From assembly GCA_017887325.1 (NCBI GenBank), contig JAGHIE010000011.1:62001-126000 (forward strand): DNA of 64,000 nucleotides. Direction: 5' to 3'. Position numbers and translations under genes: made by a program. The first letter of the stretch is position 1; every line of letters begins with the position of its first letter. Source of the stretch: Oscillospiraceae bacterium (GTDB taxonomy: Bacteria; Bacillota; Clostridia; Oscillospirales; Ruminococcaceae). The notes below the pieces were generated by a model. It searched no databases. It saw nothing but the letters and a program-made list of their open reading frames with translations, and was not told the origin of the DNA. Of the stretch, positions 9,287-17,713 are shown piece by piece.

Positions 9287-10747
9287 ATGAGTAGAAAAGT
9301 AGGAATATTGATGCCTATATTTTCTTTGCCAACAAGTAATTATATAGGAGATTTTGGAAAAGAAGCATATGAGTTTGTTGATATAATAAAACAAGCAAAT
9401 TTTAAAGTGTGGCAGATTTTACCATTAAATCCTGTTGGATATGGAAATTCACCATATCAACCATATTCTTCTTATGCTGGAGAAGAAATTTATATTTCTG
9501 TTGATAAGTTAAAAGATTTAGGTTTAGTAAAAGATGTTGAAGAAATATCTTATGGCAGAGAAAAAGTAGATTATCAAAAAGCAAGAGATTATAAACAAAA
9601 ATATTTTAAAGAAGCTTTCAAAACTATGAATGAAAAAGATATTTTGAAAGATGAATTTATTGAATTTAAAAAAGAAAATTTATGGGTAAAAACATATGCT
9701 GTATTTATAACACTAAAGAAAAATAACGATTATAAATGCTGGTTAGATTGGAAAGAACAAGATAAAAAATGGATAGATAATAAAAATCAACTTGAAGATT
9801 TAAAAGATGATATAGAATATGAAATGTTTATCCAGTTTTTATTTTATAAACAATGGTTTGAATTAAAAGCATATGCAAATAAAAACGGAATAGAGATATT
9901 AGGTGATATTCCTATATATGTTGGTATAGATTCTGCTGATGTTTGGGAAAACAAAAGTAACTTTTTGTTAGATAAAGATGGAAGACCTACTTTTATAGCA
10001 GGTGTTCCACCAGATTATTTTAGTAAAACTGGTCAAAGATGGGGAAATCCTATTTACGACTGGGATTATTTAGAAAAGACTGATTTCAAGTTTTGGATAG
10101 ATAGGCTCAGTTGGAGTAAAAAAATATACGATATAATAAGAATAGATCATTTTAGAGCATTTGATACTTATTGGAAAATACCTGCTAGTTGTGAGACAGC
10201 TATAGAAGGTGAATGGGTAGAAGCACCTGGATATGCTTTGTTTGATACAATATATAAAGAAATGCCAGATATAAAAATAGTTGCAGAAGATTTGGGAGAT
10301 TTACGACCACAAGTACTGGAACTTAGAGATCATTATAAATTAAGTGGTATGAAAGTGTTACAATTTGAACTTGATCCAAATGAAAAGAATAATGATTTTG
10401 CAGAAACTCAAAGAACTATTTTATATACCGGAACACACGATAATCAAACTTTAAAGAGTGCATATAATAGATTTAGTAAAAAACAAAGAACAAAAATAAA
10501 TAAAATGTTCAGGAAATATAAAGCTGACAACATTTATGATAAGATGATTTATAGATGTTTAGATAGTGTATCTGACCTAGTAGTAATACCTACACAAGAT
10601 ATTTTAAATTTAAGTGATGTGGGTAGAATTAATACACCATCTACTATAGGAAGTCCAAATTGGGAATGGAAATTGACTACATATTATAATTTGAAAAAGA
10701 AAATAGAGAAATATAAAAATTGGATAAAAGATACAAAAAGAGATTAA
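9287..10747 (+). CDS. malQ: 4-alpha-glucanotransferase (amylomaltase)
   Basis: A GH77 enzyme of 486 residues that transfers alpha-1,4-glucan segments between chains, feeding longer substrates to the phosphorylase upstream. Family features seen are the N-terminal LPLNPVGYGNSPYQPYSSYAG block, ILGDIPIYVG, RWGNPIYDW, IRIDHFRAFDTYW (nucleophile-region Asp), IVAEDLGD with the acid/base Glu, and YTGTHDNQT. ATG 9287 is preferred over GTG 9278 because that GTG is part of the AAGGTG ribosome binding site. No signal peptide, so cytoplasmic. It follows glgP by 21 bases and is almost certainly co-transcribed. Confidence 0.95.
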   Translation: MSRKVGILMPIFSLPTSNYIGDFGKEAYEFVDIIKQANFKVWQILPLNPVGYGNSPYQPYSSYAGEEIYISVDKLKDLGLVKDVEEISYGREKVDYQKARDYKQKYFKEAFKTMNEKDILKDEFIEFKKENLWVKTYAVFITLKKNNDYKCWLDWKEQDKKWIDNKNQLEDLKDDIEYEMFIQFLFYKQWFELKAYANKNGIEILGDIPIYVGIDSADVWENKSNFLLDKDGRPTFIAGVPPDYFSKTGQRWGNPIYDWDYLEKTDFKFWIDRLSWSKKIYDIIRIDHFRAFDTYWKIPASCETAIEGEWVEAPGYALFDTIYKEMPDIKIVAEDLGDLRPQVLELRDHYKLSGMKVLQFELDPNEKNNDFAETQRTILYTGTHDNQTLKSAYNRFSKKQRTKINKMFRKYKADNIYDKMIYRCLDSVSDLVVIPTQDILNLSDVGRINTPSTIGSPNWEWKLTTYYNLKKKIEKYKNWIKDTKRD

Positions 10748-10872
10748 GACTTTATTTTCATAATAAATTTATGGATATAGCTAATTATTTTTAGAATGTA
10801 ATTTGATTGATTTTTACTATTAATGGTGATACCATAAATTTATACTAAACAATAAAAAGAAGGCAGATAAAA

Positions 10873-12321
10873 ATGAAGAAACCTAATATTATATTAATAA
10901 CAACAGACCAACAGCGTTTTGATACAATTCAAGCTTTAGGAAATGATGTTATATATACACCACACTTAAACTGGCTTACTGACGAAGGAGTTACTTACAC
11001 AAAAGCTTATGCTGATTGTCCTATTTGTGTTGCATCAAGAACTTCTATTATGACTGGAATAAGAGGATATGTTTCAGGGCTTTCAAGTAATGGTAACCAT
11101 AGTAAAATTATGACAGAGAATAAAACATTACCAAAAGTTCTTACAGAAAATGGATATCAAACAAGAGCAATAGGTAAAATGCACTTTGAACCAGCAAGAG
11201 CAAATTATGGTTTTGAGCATATGGAATTGCCAATGGATTATTATCGTATGATGCAAAGAAATTATAACAACGGAGTTCCAAAACAACATGGAGTCGGGGA
11301 AAATGAAGTAGAACCTGTAATATCAACAGTTGAAGAAACAAAGAGTTTAACATATTGGATTGTGGATCGTTCTATTGAATTTTTAGAAACACGAGATGAA
11401 ACACGACCATTTTTCTTATGGACTAGTTTTCCAAAACCTCACCCACCTTTAGACCCTTGTTTTAATTATTGGAATTTGTATGAAACAGATGATATGCCAG
11501 ATCCAGTATATGGAGATTGGTCTGAAGATTTTGAAAATATGCCAAAAGGTTTTATGCAAACAACATTCTTGCTTAACAATGTAAATAGATTATCACCAAA
11601 ACAAATCAGAGCAGTTAAAAGAGCTTACTATGCTTGTATTACTCAAATAGACTATACTTTAGGACTATTATTTGCAAGATTAAGAGAATTGGGGTTAGAT
11701 GACAATACATACATTATATTTACATCAGACCATGGTGATATGCAAGGAGATCATCACATGGGAGCAAAAATGACATTCTTCGAAGGTTCTGCTCATGTTC
11801 CTATGATTATAAAAGCACCAACAGGATCAGATTTATATAAGGAAACAAAAGGCGTAAGATGTGATAATGTTGTTGAACTTTCATATCTATACAATACTAT
11901 TCTTAGTGTAGCAGGTGTAGAAAATAATAGTGAAAAATCAGAAAAAATTGATTTGACTGATTATTTTAAAACTAAAGAAAACCGTGAGTTTTATGGCGTT
12001 TGCAAAGATGCTACAGAGATTTATTGTGTAATGTGTGATAACTTTAAATACACATATTCAAAAGCATTTGGACAACAATTACTATTTAATATGCAAAATG
12101 ACCCAATGGAAAAACAAAATTTAGCTGATAAAGAAGAATATCGTGAAATAGTAGAAAAATATCGAAACATACTAATACAACATGCTAAGAAATATAATCC
12201 TGAAATTATAAATGAAACAGGAGATTTAATTTCTGAGCAAGGTGTTGAAAAAAATGAAAATTCAAGAAAATGGCCAGGTTTTCATAGTATAAAATTTGAA
12301 AAACTAGATGTATTACATTAA
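10873..12321 (+). CDS. Type I (formylglycine) sulfatase
   Basis: A 482-residue member of the alkaline-phosphatase-like sulfatase family. It has the N-terminal metal site ITTDQQRFD, the formylglycine motif C-V-A-S-R (Cys conversion type) within CPICVASRTS, IGKMHFEP, and the second metal site FTSDHGDMQGDHH. Activation needs a formylglycine-generating enzyme or anaerobic sulfatase maturase, neither of which is in the window. There is no signal peptide, so it probably works in the cytoplasm on imported sulfated sugars. It converges on a GH109 enzyme, with a shared terminator, so a GalNAc- or GlcNAc-sulfate from mucin-type glycans is a reasonable but unproved substrate. Sequence alone does not give the sulfatase subfamily. 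Confidence 0.9.
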   Translation: MKKPNIILITTDQQRFDTIQALGNDVIYTPHLNWLTDEGVTYTKAYADCPICVASRTSIMTGIRGYVSGLSSNGNHSKIMTENKTLPKVLTENGYQTRAIGKMHFEPARANYGFEHMELPMDYYRMMQRNYNNGVPKQHGVGENEVEPVISTVEETKSLTYWIVDRSIEFLETRDETRPFFLWTSFPKPHPPLDPCFNYWNLYETDDMPDPVYGDWSEDFENMPKGFMQTTFLLNNVNRLSPKQIRAVKRAYYACITQIDYTLGLLFARLRELGLDDNTYIIFTSDHGDMQGDHHMGAKMTFFEGSAHVPMIIKAPTGSDLYKETKGVRCDNVVELSYLYNTILSVAGVENNSEKSEKIDLTDYFKTKENREFYGVCKDATEIYCVMCDNFKYTYSKAFGQQLLFNMQNDPMEKQNLADKEEYREIVEKYRNILIQHAKKYNPEIINETGDLISEQGVEKNENSRKWPGFHSIKFEKLDVLH

Positions 12322-12329
12322 TTAAAACA

Positions 12330-12376
12330 AAAAAGACATATATATTAAGTTTCAAACTTAGTATATATGTCTTTTG
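12330..12376. terminator. Bidirectional terminator between sulfatase and GH109 genes
   Basis: AAAAGACATATATA pairs with TATATATGTCTTTT around a 17-base loop that itself holds a small AAGTTT/AAACTT hairpin. A-run on one side and T-run on the other let it serve both converging genes. Confidence 0.85.
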
Positions 12377-12383
12377 TTATGAT

Positions 12384-13622
12384 TTAGAATAATTCGTCAT
12401 TAACAATATCAAGTTGATATATTGAATTACAAGGTTTTTCTCTGTGGTGCCATTTTCCATTTGTAAAATCAGGAATATCAACAGGAGTACTTCCTTGTTG
12501 TATAGAAATTTCAGCAAGACATGAAATAGACATCCATGTTGCAGCGTCATATACATCAATAGGAGGGTCTATTTGTTTTAATACACTTTCGGCAAACGCA
12601 CTATATACTAAATAGTCCATACCATCATGACCACTTTTTACACCTTCTTCACGATATTTTTTCCATAATGGGTGTTCATATTGTTCAAGATATTTATCAA
12701 AACTTTCCCATTTATGAGAAGGAGATATATTATCTAAGTAGATACTATTATTATCTTCCATCCATATTCCTTTTACACCTTGAACTCTACCACCTCTAGA
12801 ATATGGTCTAGGTAAAGATGTATCTAATGTTAATAATATAGTTTCACCATTAGCACATTTAATCATTGTTGTAACTATATCACCTTGCTTAAAATCAAAA
12901 TTTAATGCGTCATAGTCATTTCCTTTGTGTTGTTTCATCCAAGGATATAACCCTTTTGTTTTTGATGACATTGACACTAGTGACAACATACGATTGCCTC
13001 TATTTATATTTAAATATTTTGCAATAGGACCTAGTTCGTGTGTTGGATAGTTTTCAGTATTACGGTTGAGATATTCGTTAAATCTATAATGTCTATTTTC
13101 TCTACCACAAGAAATTTCATCTCTTAAATCATGTTCATATCCACCTTGACAGTGAATTATTTCCCCAAAAACATCTTTTTTTATCATATTTAATATCGCC
13201 ATTTCTGTACGACCATAACAACAATTTTCTAATAGCATACATGGAATTTTTGTTTCTTCACTAACTTTTACTAAATCCCAACATTGTTGTATAGAATATG
13301 CACCACCAACTTCTAACCCAACTCTTTTTCCAGCTTTCATAGCATCAATCGCAATTGGAATATGAGTATACCAAGAAGTTGTAATAACAACAGCATCAAT
13401 ATCATCTCGATTTAAAATTTCATGGTAATCAAGATAACCTTTAACATCATTTGAAGCATTTACACCATATGAAGATGCAATTTCAATACCTTTTTCTACT
13501 CTGTCTTGATATACATCACAAACAGCGACAACTTTTACACAGTCAATATCCAACATAGTTTTCATAACTTCTTGTCCTCTGCAACCTATACCAATAAAAC
13601 CGATGTTGATTATGTTTTTCAT
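12384..13622 (-). CDS. GH109-type alpha-N-acetylgalactosaminidase (NAD-dependent, Gfo/Idh/MocA fold)
   Basis: A 412-residue protein with an N-terminal Rossmann motif GFIGIGCRGQE followed by the GH109 hallmark order: LEVGGAYSIQQCW, LLENCCYGRTEMAILNM, the GGYEHDLRDE segment, YPTHELGPIAKYLNINRGNR and SGHDGMDYLVY. GH109 enzymes remove terminal alpha-GalNAc, including the blood group A determinant, by an oxidation-elimination route with bound NAD+. This copy has no signal peptide or Tat motif, so it appears cytoplasmic, unlike many exported relatives. It is transcribed away from a DeoR regulator, and its promoter carries a perfect palindrome at 13643-13673. The general Gfo/Idh/MocA oxidoreductase name would be the cautious alternative. 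Confidence 0.8.
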   Translation of the reverse strand: MKNIINIGFIGIGCRGQEVMKTMLDIDCVKVVAVCDVYQDRVEKGIEIASSYGVNASNDVKGYLDYHEILNRDDIDAVVITTSWYTHIPIAIDAMKAGKRVGLEVGGAYSIQQCWDLVKVSEETKIPCMLLENCCYGRTEMAILNMIKKDVFGEIIHCQGGYEHDLRDEISCGRENRHYRFNEYLNRNTENYPTHELGPIAKYLNINRGNRMLSLVSMSSKTKGLYPWMKQHKGNDYDALNFDFKQGDIVTTMIKCANGETILLTLDTSLPRPYSRGGRVQGVKGIWMEDNNSIYLDNISPSHKWESFDKYLEQYEHPLWKKYREEGVKSGHDGMDYLVYSAFAESVLKQIDPPIDVYDAATWMSISCLAEISIQQGSTPVDIPDFTNGKWHHREKPCNSIYQLDIVNDELF

Positions 13623-13642
13623 AAAATAATACCCCTTCCTCT

Positions 13643-13673
13643 TTTTAATAATATGAAAATCATATTATTAAAA
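13643..13673 (-). promoter_or_regulatory. Perfect palindrome overlapping the GH109 promoter (candidate repressor operator)
   Basis: Two perfect 14-bp arms (13643-13656, 13660-13673) with an AAA centre lie between the GH109 start and its -10 box, touching the last base of the -10. A repressor bound here would block transcription. The adjacent divergent DeoR regulator is the obvious candidate. Confidence 0.55.
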
Positions 13674-13701
13674 TTTTAGAACATAATTTTATTTAAGTCA
13701 A
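13673..13701 (-). promoter_or_regulatory. Predicted sigma-A promoter of the GH109 gene
   Basis: On the minus strand TTGACT (13696-13701) is followed after 17 bases by TAAAAT (13673-13678), with the GH109 start about 50 bases downstream. Confidence 0.6.
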
Positions 13702-13845
13702 TATTATGTATATTGTATAAATAATTTTACATTTTATTGATAGCATGAAAAATAAAAAATTTTTATAATTATACAGAAACGAGAGTCAATTATTGTGATA
13801 TAATATAAAAAGACTTTTTGTATTTTATTTAAGGAGATTTTGAGT

Positions 13846-14598
13846 ATGTTATACAATGAAAGAGAAGAAATAATATGTCAACAATTACAAATACAATCAA
13901 CTATGACAATACAAGATTTAAGTGATTTACTTAATGTTTCTATAGATACTGTTAGAAGAGATTTAAAAAATATGGATAAAAAAGGATTGTTAAAATATGT
14001 AAGAGGAGGAGCTAGAACAAACGATTCTTTTGTAGGAAATTTTGAAAGAAGAGAAGTAATAAACAGTTTGTTAAAAAGAGAAGCTTGTAGAAAAGCTATA
14101 AAATTAATAAAGAAGGGAGATATTATAGCATTAAACTCTGGTACAACAAACACTATTTTAGCTCAAGAAATAGTAGCTAGTAAAGAAGATATAGTAGTAG
14201 TTACTAATAATATAATGGCTACAAATATTTTAATGCAATCAGATAAAATAAAGGTAATATTTATTGGAGGAGAAGTTGATAACTTAGAGTGTTCTACATA
14301 TGGTAAGAATTGTGAGAATGAATTTATGCAATATTATCCAGATATATGTTTTCTATCAATAAACGCAATAAATTATAAAAATGGATATACAGACTTTAGA
14401 ATATCAGAAAAAGCAATAATTCAATTATTAGCACAACAATCAAAGCAAGTAGTTGCTGTTATGGATTCAACAAAGTTGGGTAAATGTTCAAAATATAAAG
14501 TATTAGATTTAGAAGAAGTTGATTATTTAATAATGGATAATGAAGTTAAAGATGAAGTAAAAGAAAAATACTTTAGAAAAGGAATTATAATAGAATAA
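13846..14598 (+). CDS. DeoR-family transcriptional regulator
   Basis: A 250-residue protein with the classic DeoR layout: an N-terminal winged helix-turn-helix (about residues 5-55, MTIQDLSDLLNVSIDTVRRDL then GLLKYVRGGA) and a C-terminal sugar-phosphate sensor domain with NSGTTNTILAQEI, VVTNNIMATNIL, FIGGE and the terminal VMDSTKLGKCS loop. ATG 13846 is chosen because AAGGAG lies 9 bases before it; TTG 13840 would be only 3 bases away. DeoR proteins usually repress sugar operons and are released by phosphorylated sugars. Divergence from the GH109 gene suggests control of GalNAc-linked genes. The gene ends in its own terminator, so it is not part of the phosphonate operon. Confidence 0.9.
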   Translation: MLYNEREEIICQQLQIQSTMTIQDLSDLLNVSIDTVRRDLKNMDKKGLLKYVRGGARTNDSFVGNFERREVINSLLKREACRKAIKLIKKGDIIALNSGTTNTILAQEIVASKEDIVVVTNNIMATNILMQSDKIKVIFIGGEVDNLECSTYGKNCENEFMQYYPDICFLSINAINYKNGYTDFRISEKAIIQLLAQQSKQVVAVMDSTKLGKCSKYKVLDLEEVDYLIMDNEVKDEVKEKYFRKGIIIE

Positions 14599-14619
14599 AA
14601 TATATGTATTATTTAATAG

Positions 14620-14667
14620 AACTTATTACTGTATTTAGTATTAAATCAGTAATAAGTTTTTATTTTT
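14620..14667 (+). terminator. Terminator after the DeoR gene
   Basis: A 12-bp perfect stem (14620-14631 with 14647-14658), a 15-base loop and a T-rich tail 20 bases after the stop codon. It isolates the regulator from the phosphonate operon. Confidence 0.85.
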
Positions 14668-14668
14668 A

Positions 14669-14720
14669 TTTACATGCTTTAATTGTATTTTACATTTGTT
14701 TTACTCAAATATGCTATAAG
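14669..14720 (+). promoter_or_regulatory. PhoP-box-like repeat array and -10 of the phosphonate operon
   Basis: TTTAAT (14678), TTTACA (14689) and TTTACT (14700) recur at exactly 11-bp spacing, with a further TTTACA at 14669. They stand where an activator would replace the -35 box, and TATAAG (14715-14720) follows as the -10. This matches the direct-repeat layout of Bacillus PhoP boxes (TTHAHA-type hexamers with 11-bp period). The same two hexamers with the same TTTGT spacer stand before the alkaline phosphatase gene on the minus strand at 39613-39629. Confidence 0.6.
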
Positions 14721-14807
14721 ATGCAATAAAAACGATGTAAGATATATATGAAAACAGCAAAAAACAGCAAACAATGAAAATAAATATAAAAGGATAAGGT
14801 GAATAAT

Positions 14808-15617
14808 ATGTCAAACAGTAAAAAAATTGAAATGGTAGTTTTTGATTGGGCAGGTACAACAGTAGATTATGGTTCTAGTGCTCCAACAGAAGTTTTTAAA
14901 AGAGTTTTTGAAAATGCTAAGATACATCTTACAAAAGATGAAATAAACAAACCAATGGGTATGGAAAAGAAAGCACATATTCGTCAATTACTTTCAACAG
15001 AAAACGCAACACAACAATGGGAAAAAGAATACAACAGAAAATGGAATGAAGAAGATGTTGAAAATTTATATCAAGTATTTGAAAAAGAATTATTCAATGT
15101 AGTAGAAGAATATAGTGTTCCAATTGATGGGGTTGTTGAAACAGTTAATAAATTAAAAGAAAATGGTATTAAAATAGGTTCAACAACAGGTTACACATCT
15201 CAAATGATGACAAAAGTATTACCTAAAGCTTCAGCATTAGGATATGAAGCAGATTGTGTAGTTACACCAGATGTAACAAAAGCATCAAGACCTACACCAT
15301 TTATGTTGTTTGAATGTATGAGACAATTAAATGTATATCCACCAAAATCAGTTGTAAAAGTAGGGGATACAGTAGTAGACATTCATGAAGGTAAAAATGC
15401 AGGAGCTTGGAGTATTGGTATTTTAGTAGGTTCTAACTTATTAGGATTATCAAAAGAAGAATATGAAAATTTATCAAAAGAAGAATTAGATGCTAAAAAA
15501 GCAATTGCAATAGAAAAATATAAAGAAGCTGGAGCAGATTTAGTTATCGATTCAATCAAAGATTTGCCTTTAGCAATAGAAGAAATTAACTTTATGCTAA
15601 ATAAGGAGGATAAATAA
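14808..15617 (+). CDS. phnX: Phosphonoacetaldehyde hydrolase (phosphonatase)
   Basis: A 269-residue HAD-family enzyme that cleaves the C-P bond of phosphonoacetaldehyde to acetaldehyde and phosphate. The HAD nucleophile motif FDWAGTTVDYGS is near the N-terminus, the cap-domain Schiff-base lysine region reads GMEKKAHIRQLL, and GSTTGYTSQMM and VKVGDTVVDIHEG supply HAD motifs II and IV. Length matches the family. ATG 14808 is preferred; GTG 14799 is part of the AAGGTG binding site. First gene of a six-gene operon. No phnW transaminase is present here, so the source of its substrate is open; the next gene may supply it. Confidence 0.95.
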   Translation: MSNSKKIEMVVFDWAGTTVDYGSSAPTEVFKRVFENAKIHLTKDEINKPMGMEKKAHIRQLLSTENATQQWEKEYNRKWNEEDVENLYQVFEKELFNVVEEYSVPIDGVVETVNKLKENGIKIGSTTGYTSQMMTKVLPKASALGYEADCVVTPDVTKASRPTPFMLFECMRQLNVYPPKSVVKVGDTVVDIHEGKNAGAWSIGILVGSNLLGLSKEEYENLSKEELDAKKAIAIEKYKEAGADLVIDSIKDLPLAIEEINFMLNKEDK

Positions 15618-16739
15618 ATGAATTGCTTTTATAATCCTGTCAATACAATTCAAGGAGCTGGAAGCATAAATAAAATTCCAGATTTATTGAATAACACATC
15701 ACTTGAAAATAAAAATGTATTACTTATAGCTTGGACAGAAGATATATTTGAATTACCTTTCGTAAAAGAAATTAAAGATAGCGGATATAACTTAAGTGAA
15801 ATTTGTTTTAAAGAATCAAATCCAACAGTAAATCAACTTTTTGAAGTGTACCAAGATACAAAATCAATAAACCCAAGTGTAGTAATTGCCGTTGGGGGAG
15901 GAAGCATAATGGATGTTGGTAAATCATTGTGCTGTATATATTCTAAAGAAATATCAGATGTAGATGAATTAAGAAACATCATTAAAGAAAAAGATTTCTG
16001 TGAAAATAAAACACATTGGATTGGTGTTCCAACAACTGCTGGAACAGGAAGTGAAGTTACTTGTTGGGCAACTATTTGGGATCCTGAAAAAAATATAAAA
16101 AGTTCTGTTGAAAGTAAAGATAACTATGCTTTATATGCAGTTGTAGATTCAGATTTGATAGTTGAAATGCCAAAAAAACTTGCAGTTTCATCAGCACTTG
16201 ATGCAGTAGCACATGCAGTTGAAAGTTATTGGGCAAAATCAACTAATGGTGTATCAAGAGCATTAGCTTTAAATGCAATTAGATTGATTATGTCTAATAT
16301 TGATGGATTAATAGATGGAGATATTAAATCTTATGAAAAAATATCTTTAGGTAGTATGATGGCTGGTATGGCTTTTAGCAACACAAAAACAACTGCTTGT
16401 CACTCTATTTCATATCCTTTAACAATGCATTATAACATTCCTCATGGAACAGCAGTAAGTATGTTATTAGCTCCAGTATTAAAATTAAATCAAGAAAGTA
16501 TAGAAGATGTTAAGTATTTATTTGATGCTCTAGGAGTAGAAAATGCAGATAGTTTAGCATTAAGGGTTAATAGCTTATTAGAAAAAGTTGGATTACCTTA
16601 TAAATTAAGTGGTTGGAATGTTGAAAAAAATAATATTCCTAATCTTGCAAAAATGGGGATTACAAAGGGTAGAGCTGATAATAATCCAACTGATATAAAC
16701 GAAGAAATAATTATAACTGTATTAAATCAAATTTTCTAA
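15618..16739 (+). CDS. Iron-containing alcohol dehydrogenase of the phosphonate operon
   Basis: A 373-residue group III Fe-dependent alcohol dehydrogenase. NAD(P)-binding GGGSIMDVGKS, the PTTAGTGSEVT loop and the metal ligands Asp and His in DAVAHAVESYW and the two His of HSISYPLTMHYNIPHG are all present. It starts at the base after the phnX stop codon, so it is translationally coupled. Two roles fit: oxidising 2-hydroxyethylphosphonate to phosphonoacetaldehyde for PhnX (related enzymes such as PhpC act on this pair in the reverse direction in biosynthesis), or disposing of acetaldehyde released by PhnX as ethanol. The absence of phnW favours the first, but sequence cannot decide. Confidence 0.85.
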   Translation: MNCFYNPVNTIQGAGSINKIPDLLNNTSLENKNVLLIAWTEDIFELPFVKEIKDSGYNLSEICFKESNPTVNQLFEVYQDTKSINPSVVIAVGGGSIMDVGKSLCCIYSKEISDVDELRNIIKEKDFCENKTHWIGVPTTAGTGSEVTCWATIWDPEKNIKSSVESKDNYALYAVVDSDLIVEMPKKLAVSSALDAVAHAVESYWAKSTNGVSRALALNAIRLIMSNIDGLIDGDIKSYEKISLGSMMAGMAFSNTKTTACHSISYPLTMHYNIPHGTAVSMLLAPVLKLNQESIEDVKYLFDALGVENADSLALRVNSLLEKVGLPYKLSGWNVEKNNIPNLAKMGITKGRADNNPTDINEEIIITVLNQIF

Positions 16740-16760
16740 TTTTAAAAGGGGTAGTATTCT

Positions 16761-17693
16761 ATGAAAGTAAGAAGATGTTTAAGTCTATTAATGGTTGGTT
16801 TAATTGCAACAACTACTTTTGTAGGTTGTTCATCTAAAAAAGGTGAAAAAACAGATTTAGGTGGGGAAGATGGAGTATTTACAATAGCATATGCTCCTAA
16901 TGAGTCAACAGAGCAAAGTGCTGATGCAAGAAATGGTCTTGCAAAAGATTTAAGCGAAGCTTTAGGTTGTGAAGTAGAAGAAATACAAGCAAGTGACTAC
17001 AACGCTATAATAGAAGCTTTGCGTACAGGAAAAGCTGATATGGCATATATGGGACCATTATCATTAGCTTTGGGTGTAGAGAGAGCAAATGTAGAACCAA
17101 TTGTTATGAAAGCTGAAGATGGAGATCCAGAAAAAGCCGTATATCATTCTGTATTGGTTACAAGCAGTAAAAATAGCAAAATAAATGACATAAAAGATAT
17201 TAAAGGAAAAACAATGGCATTTGTTGATCCAGATTCTACTTCAGGAAATTTAGTACCAACTGCAGAGATTATGAAAGCGTTTGAATCTGATAAATTAAAT
17301 TCAGATATGATTCATACAAATGGATATTTTTTTGAAGCAGTAAGTTATTCTGGTTCACATCAAGCTGGATTGCAAGCTGTTATAAAAGGTGATATAGATG
17401 TTGCACCTATATCAGACCAAATTTTAGCATCAGAAATTGCTAATAATAATGCAAAAGAAGAAGATATTAAAATCATTCATGAATCAGGAGCAATACCAGC
17501 AGAAGCAATGGTTGTTAGCGAATTTGTTACTGATGATATAAAAGAGCAATTGAGAGATTTCTTAACAAAATATGATGAAGAAGTATATTTTAAAGAAGTA
17601 ATAAAAAAAGAAGGAGCTCGTTTTGTTGAATGTGATTTAGATGATTATAAAGATATCATCGAGCTAAACAAAATCATCAACGAAGGTGAATAA
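16761..17693 (+). CDS. phnD: Phosphonate-type ABC transporter substrate-binding lipoprotein
   Basis: A 310-residue lipoprotein with signal peptide and lipobox (TTTFVGC, Cys at about residue 23). The PhnD/SsuA-like core shows YAPNESTEQSADARNGLAKD, the ADMAYMGPLSLALG ligand-loop region, and FVDPDSTSGNLVP, a signature of phosphonate binders. It sits outside the membrane and delivers ligand to the two PhnE permeases. The ligand could be 2-aminoethylphosphonate, 2-hydroxyethylphosphonate or phosphite; the operon context favours a C2 phosphonate. GGGG-type binding site 11 bases before ATG. Confidence 0.93.
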   Translation: MKVRRCLSLLMVGLIATTTFVGCSSKKGEKTDLGGEDGVFTIAYAPNESTEQSADARNGLAKDLSEALGCEVEEIQASDYNAIIEALRTGKADMAYMGPLSLALGVERANVEPIVMKAEDGDPEKAVYHSVLVTSSKNSKINDIKDIKGKTMAFVDPDSTSGNLVPTAEIMKAFESDKLNSDMIHTNGYFFEAVSYSGSHQAGLQAVIKGDIDVAPISDQILASEIANNNAKEEDIKIIHESGAIPAEAMVVSEFVTDDIKEQLRDFLTKYDEEVYFKEVIKKEGARFVECDLDDYKDIIELNKIINEGE

Positions 17694-17713
17694 GATTTTA
17701 TAGGAGAATTGAC

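Noticed and set aside
10757-10850. TAAATTTATGG / CCATAAATTTA inverted repeat and ATGGT-GAT-ACCAT before the first sulfatase
   Set aside because: Arms are very AT-rich and about 60 bases apart; the inner repeat has only 5-bp arms. Too weak to call an operator without comparison.
12384-13622. Simple inositol dehydrogenase-like oxidoreductase
   Set aside because: GGAYS, ENCCYGRTEMAILNM and YPTHELGPIAKYLNINRGNR are hallmarks of GH109 and not of typical inositol dehydrogenases.
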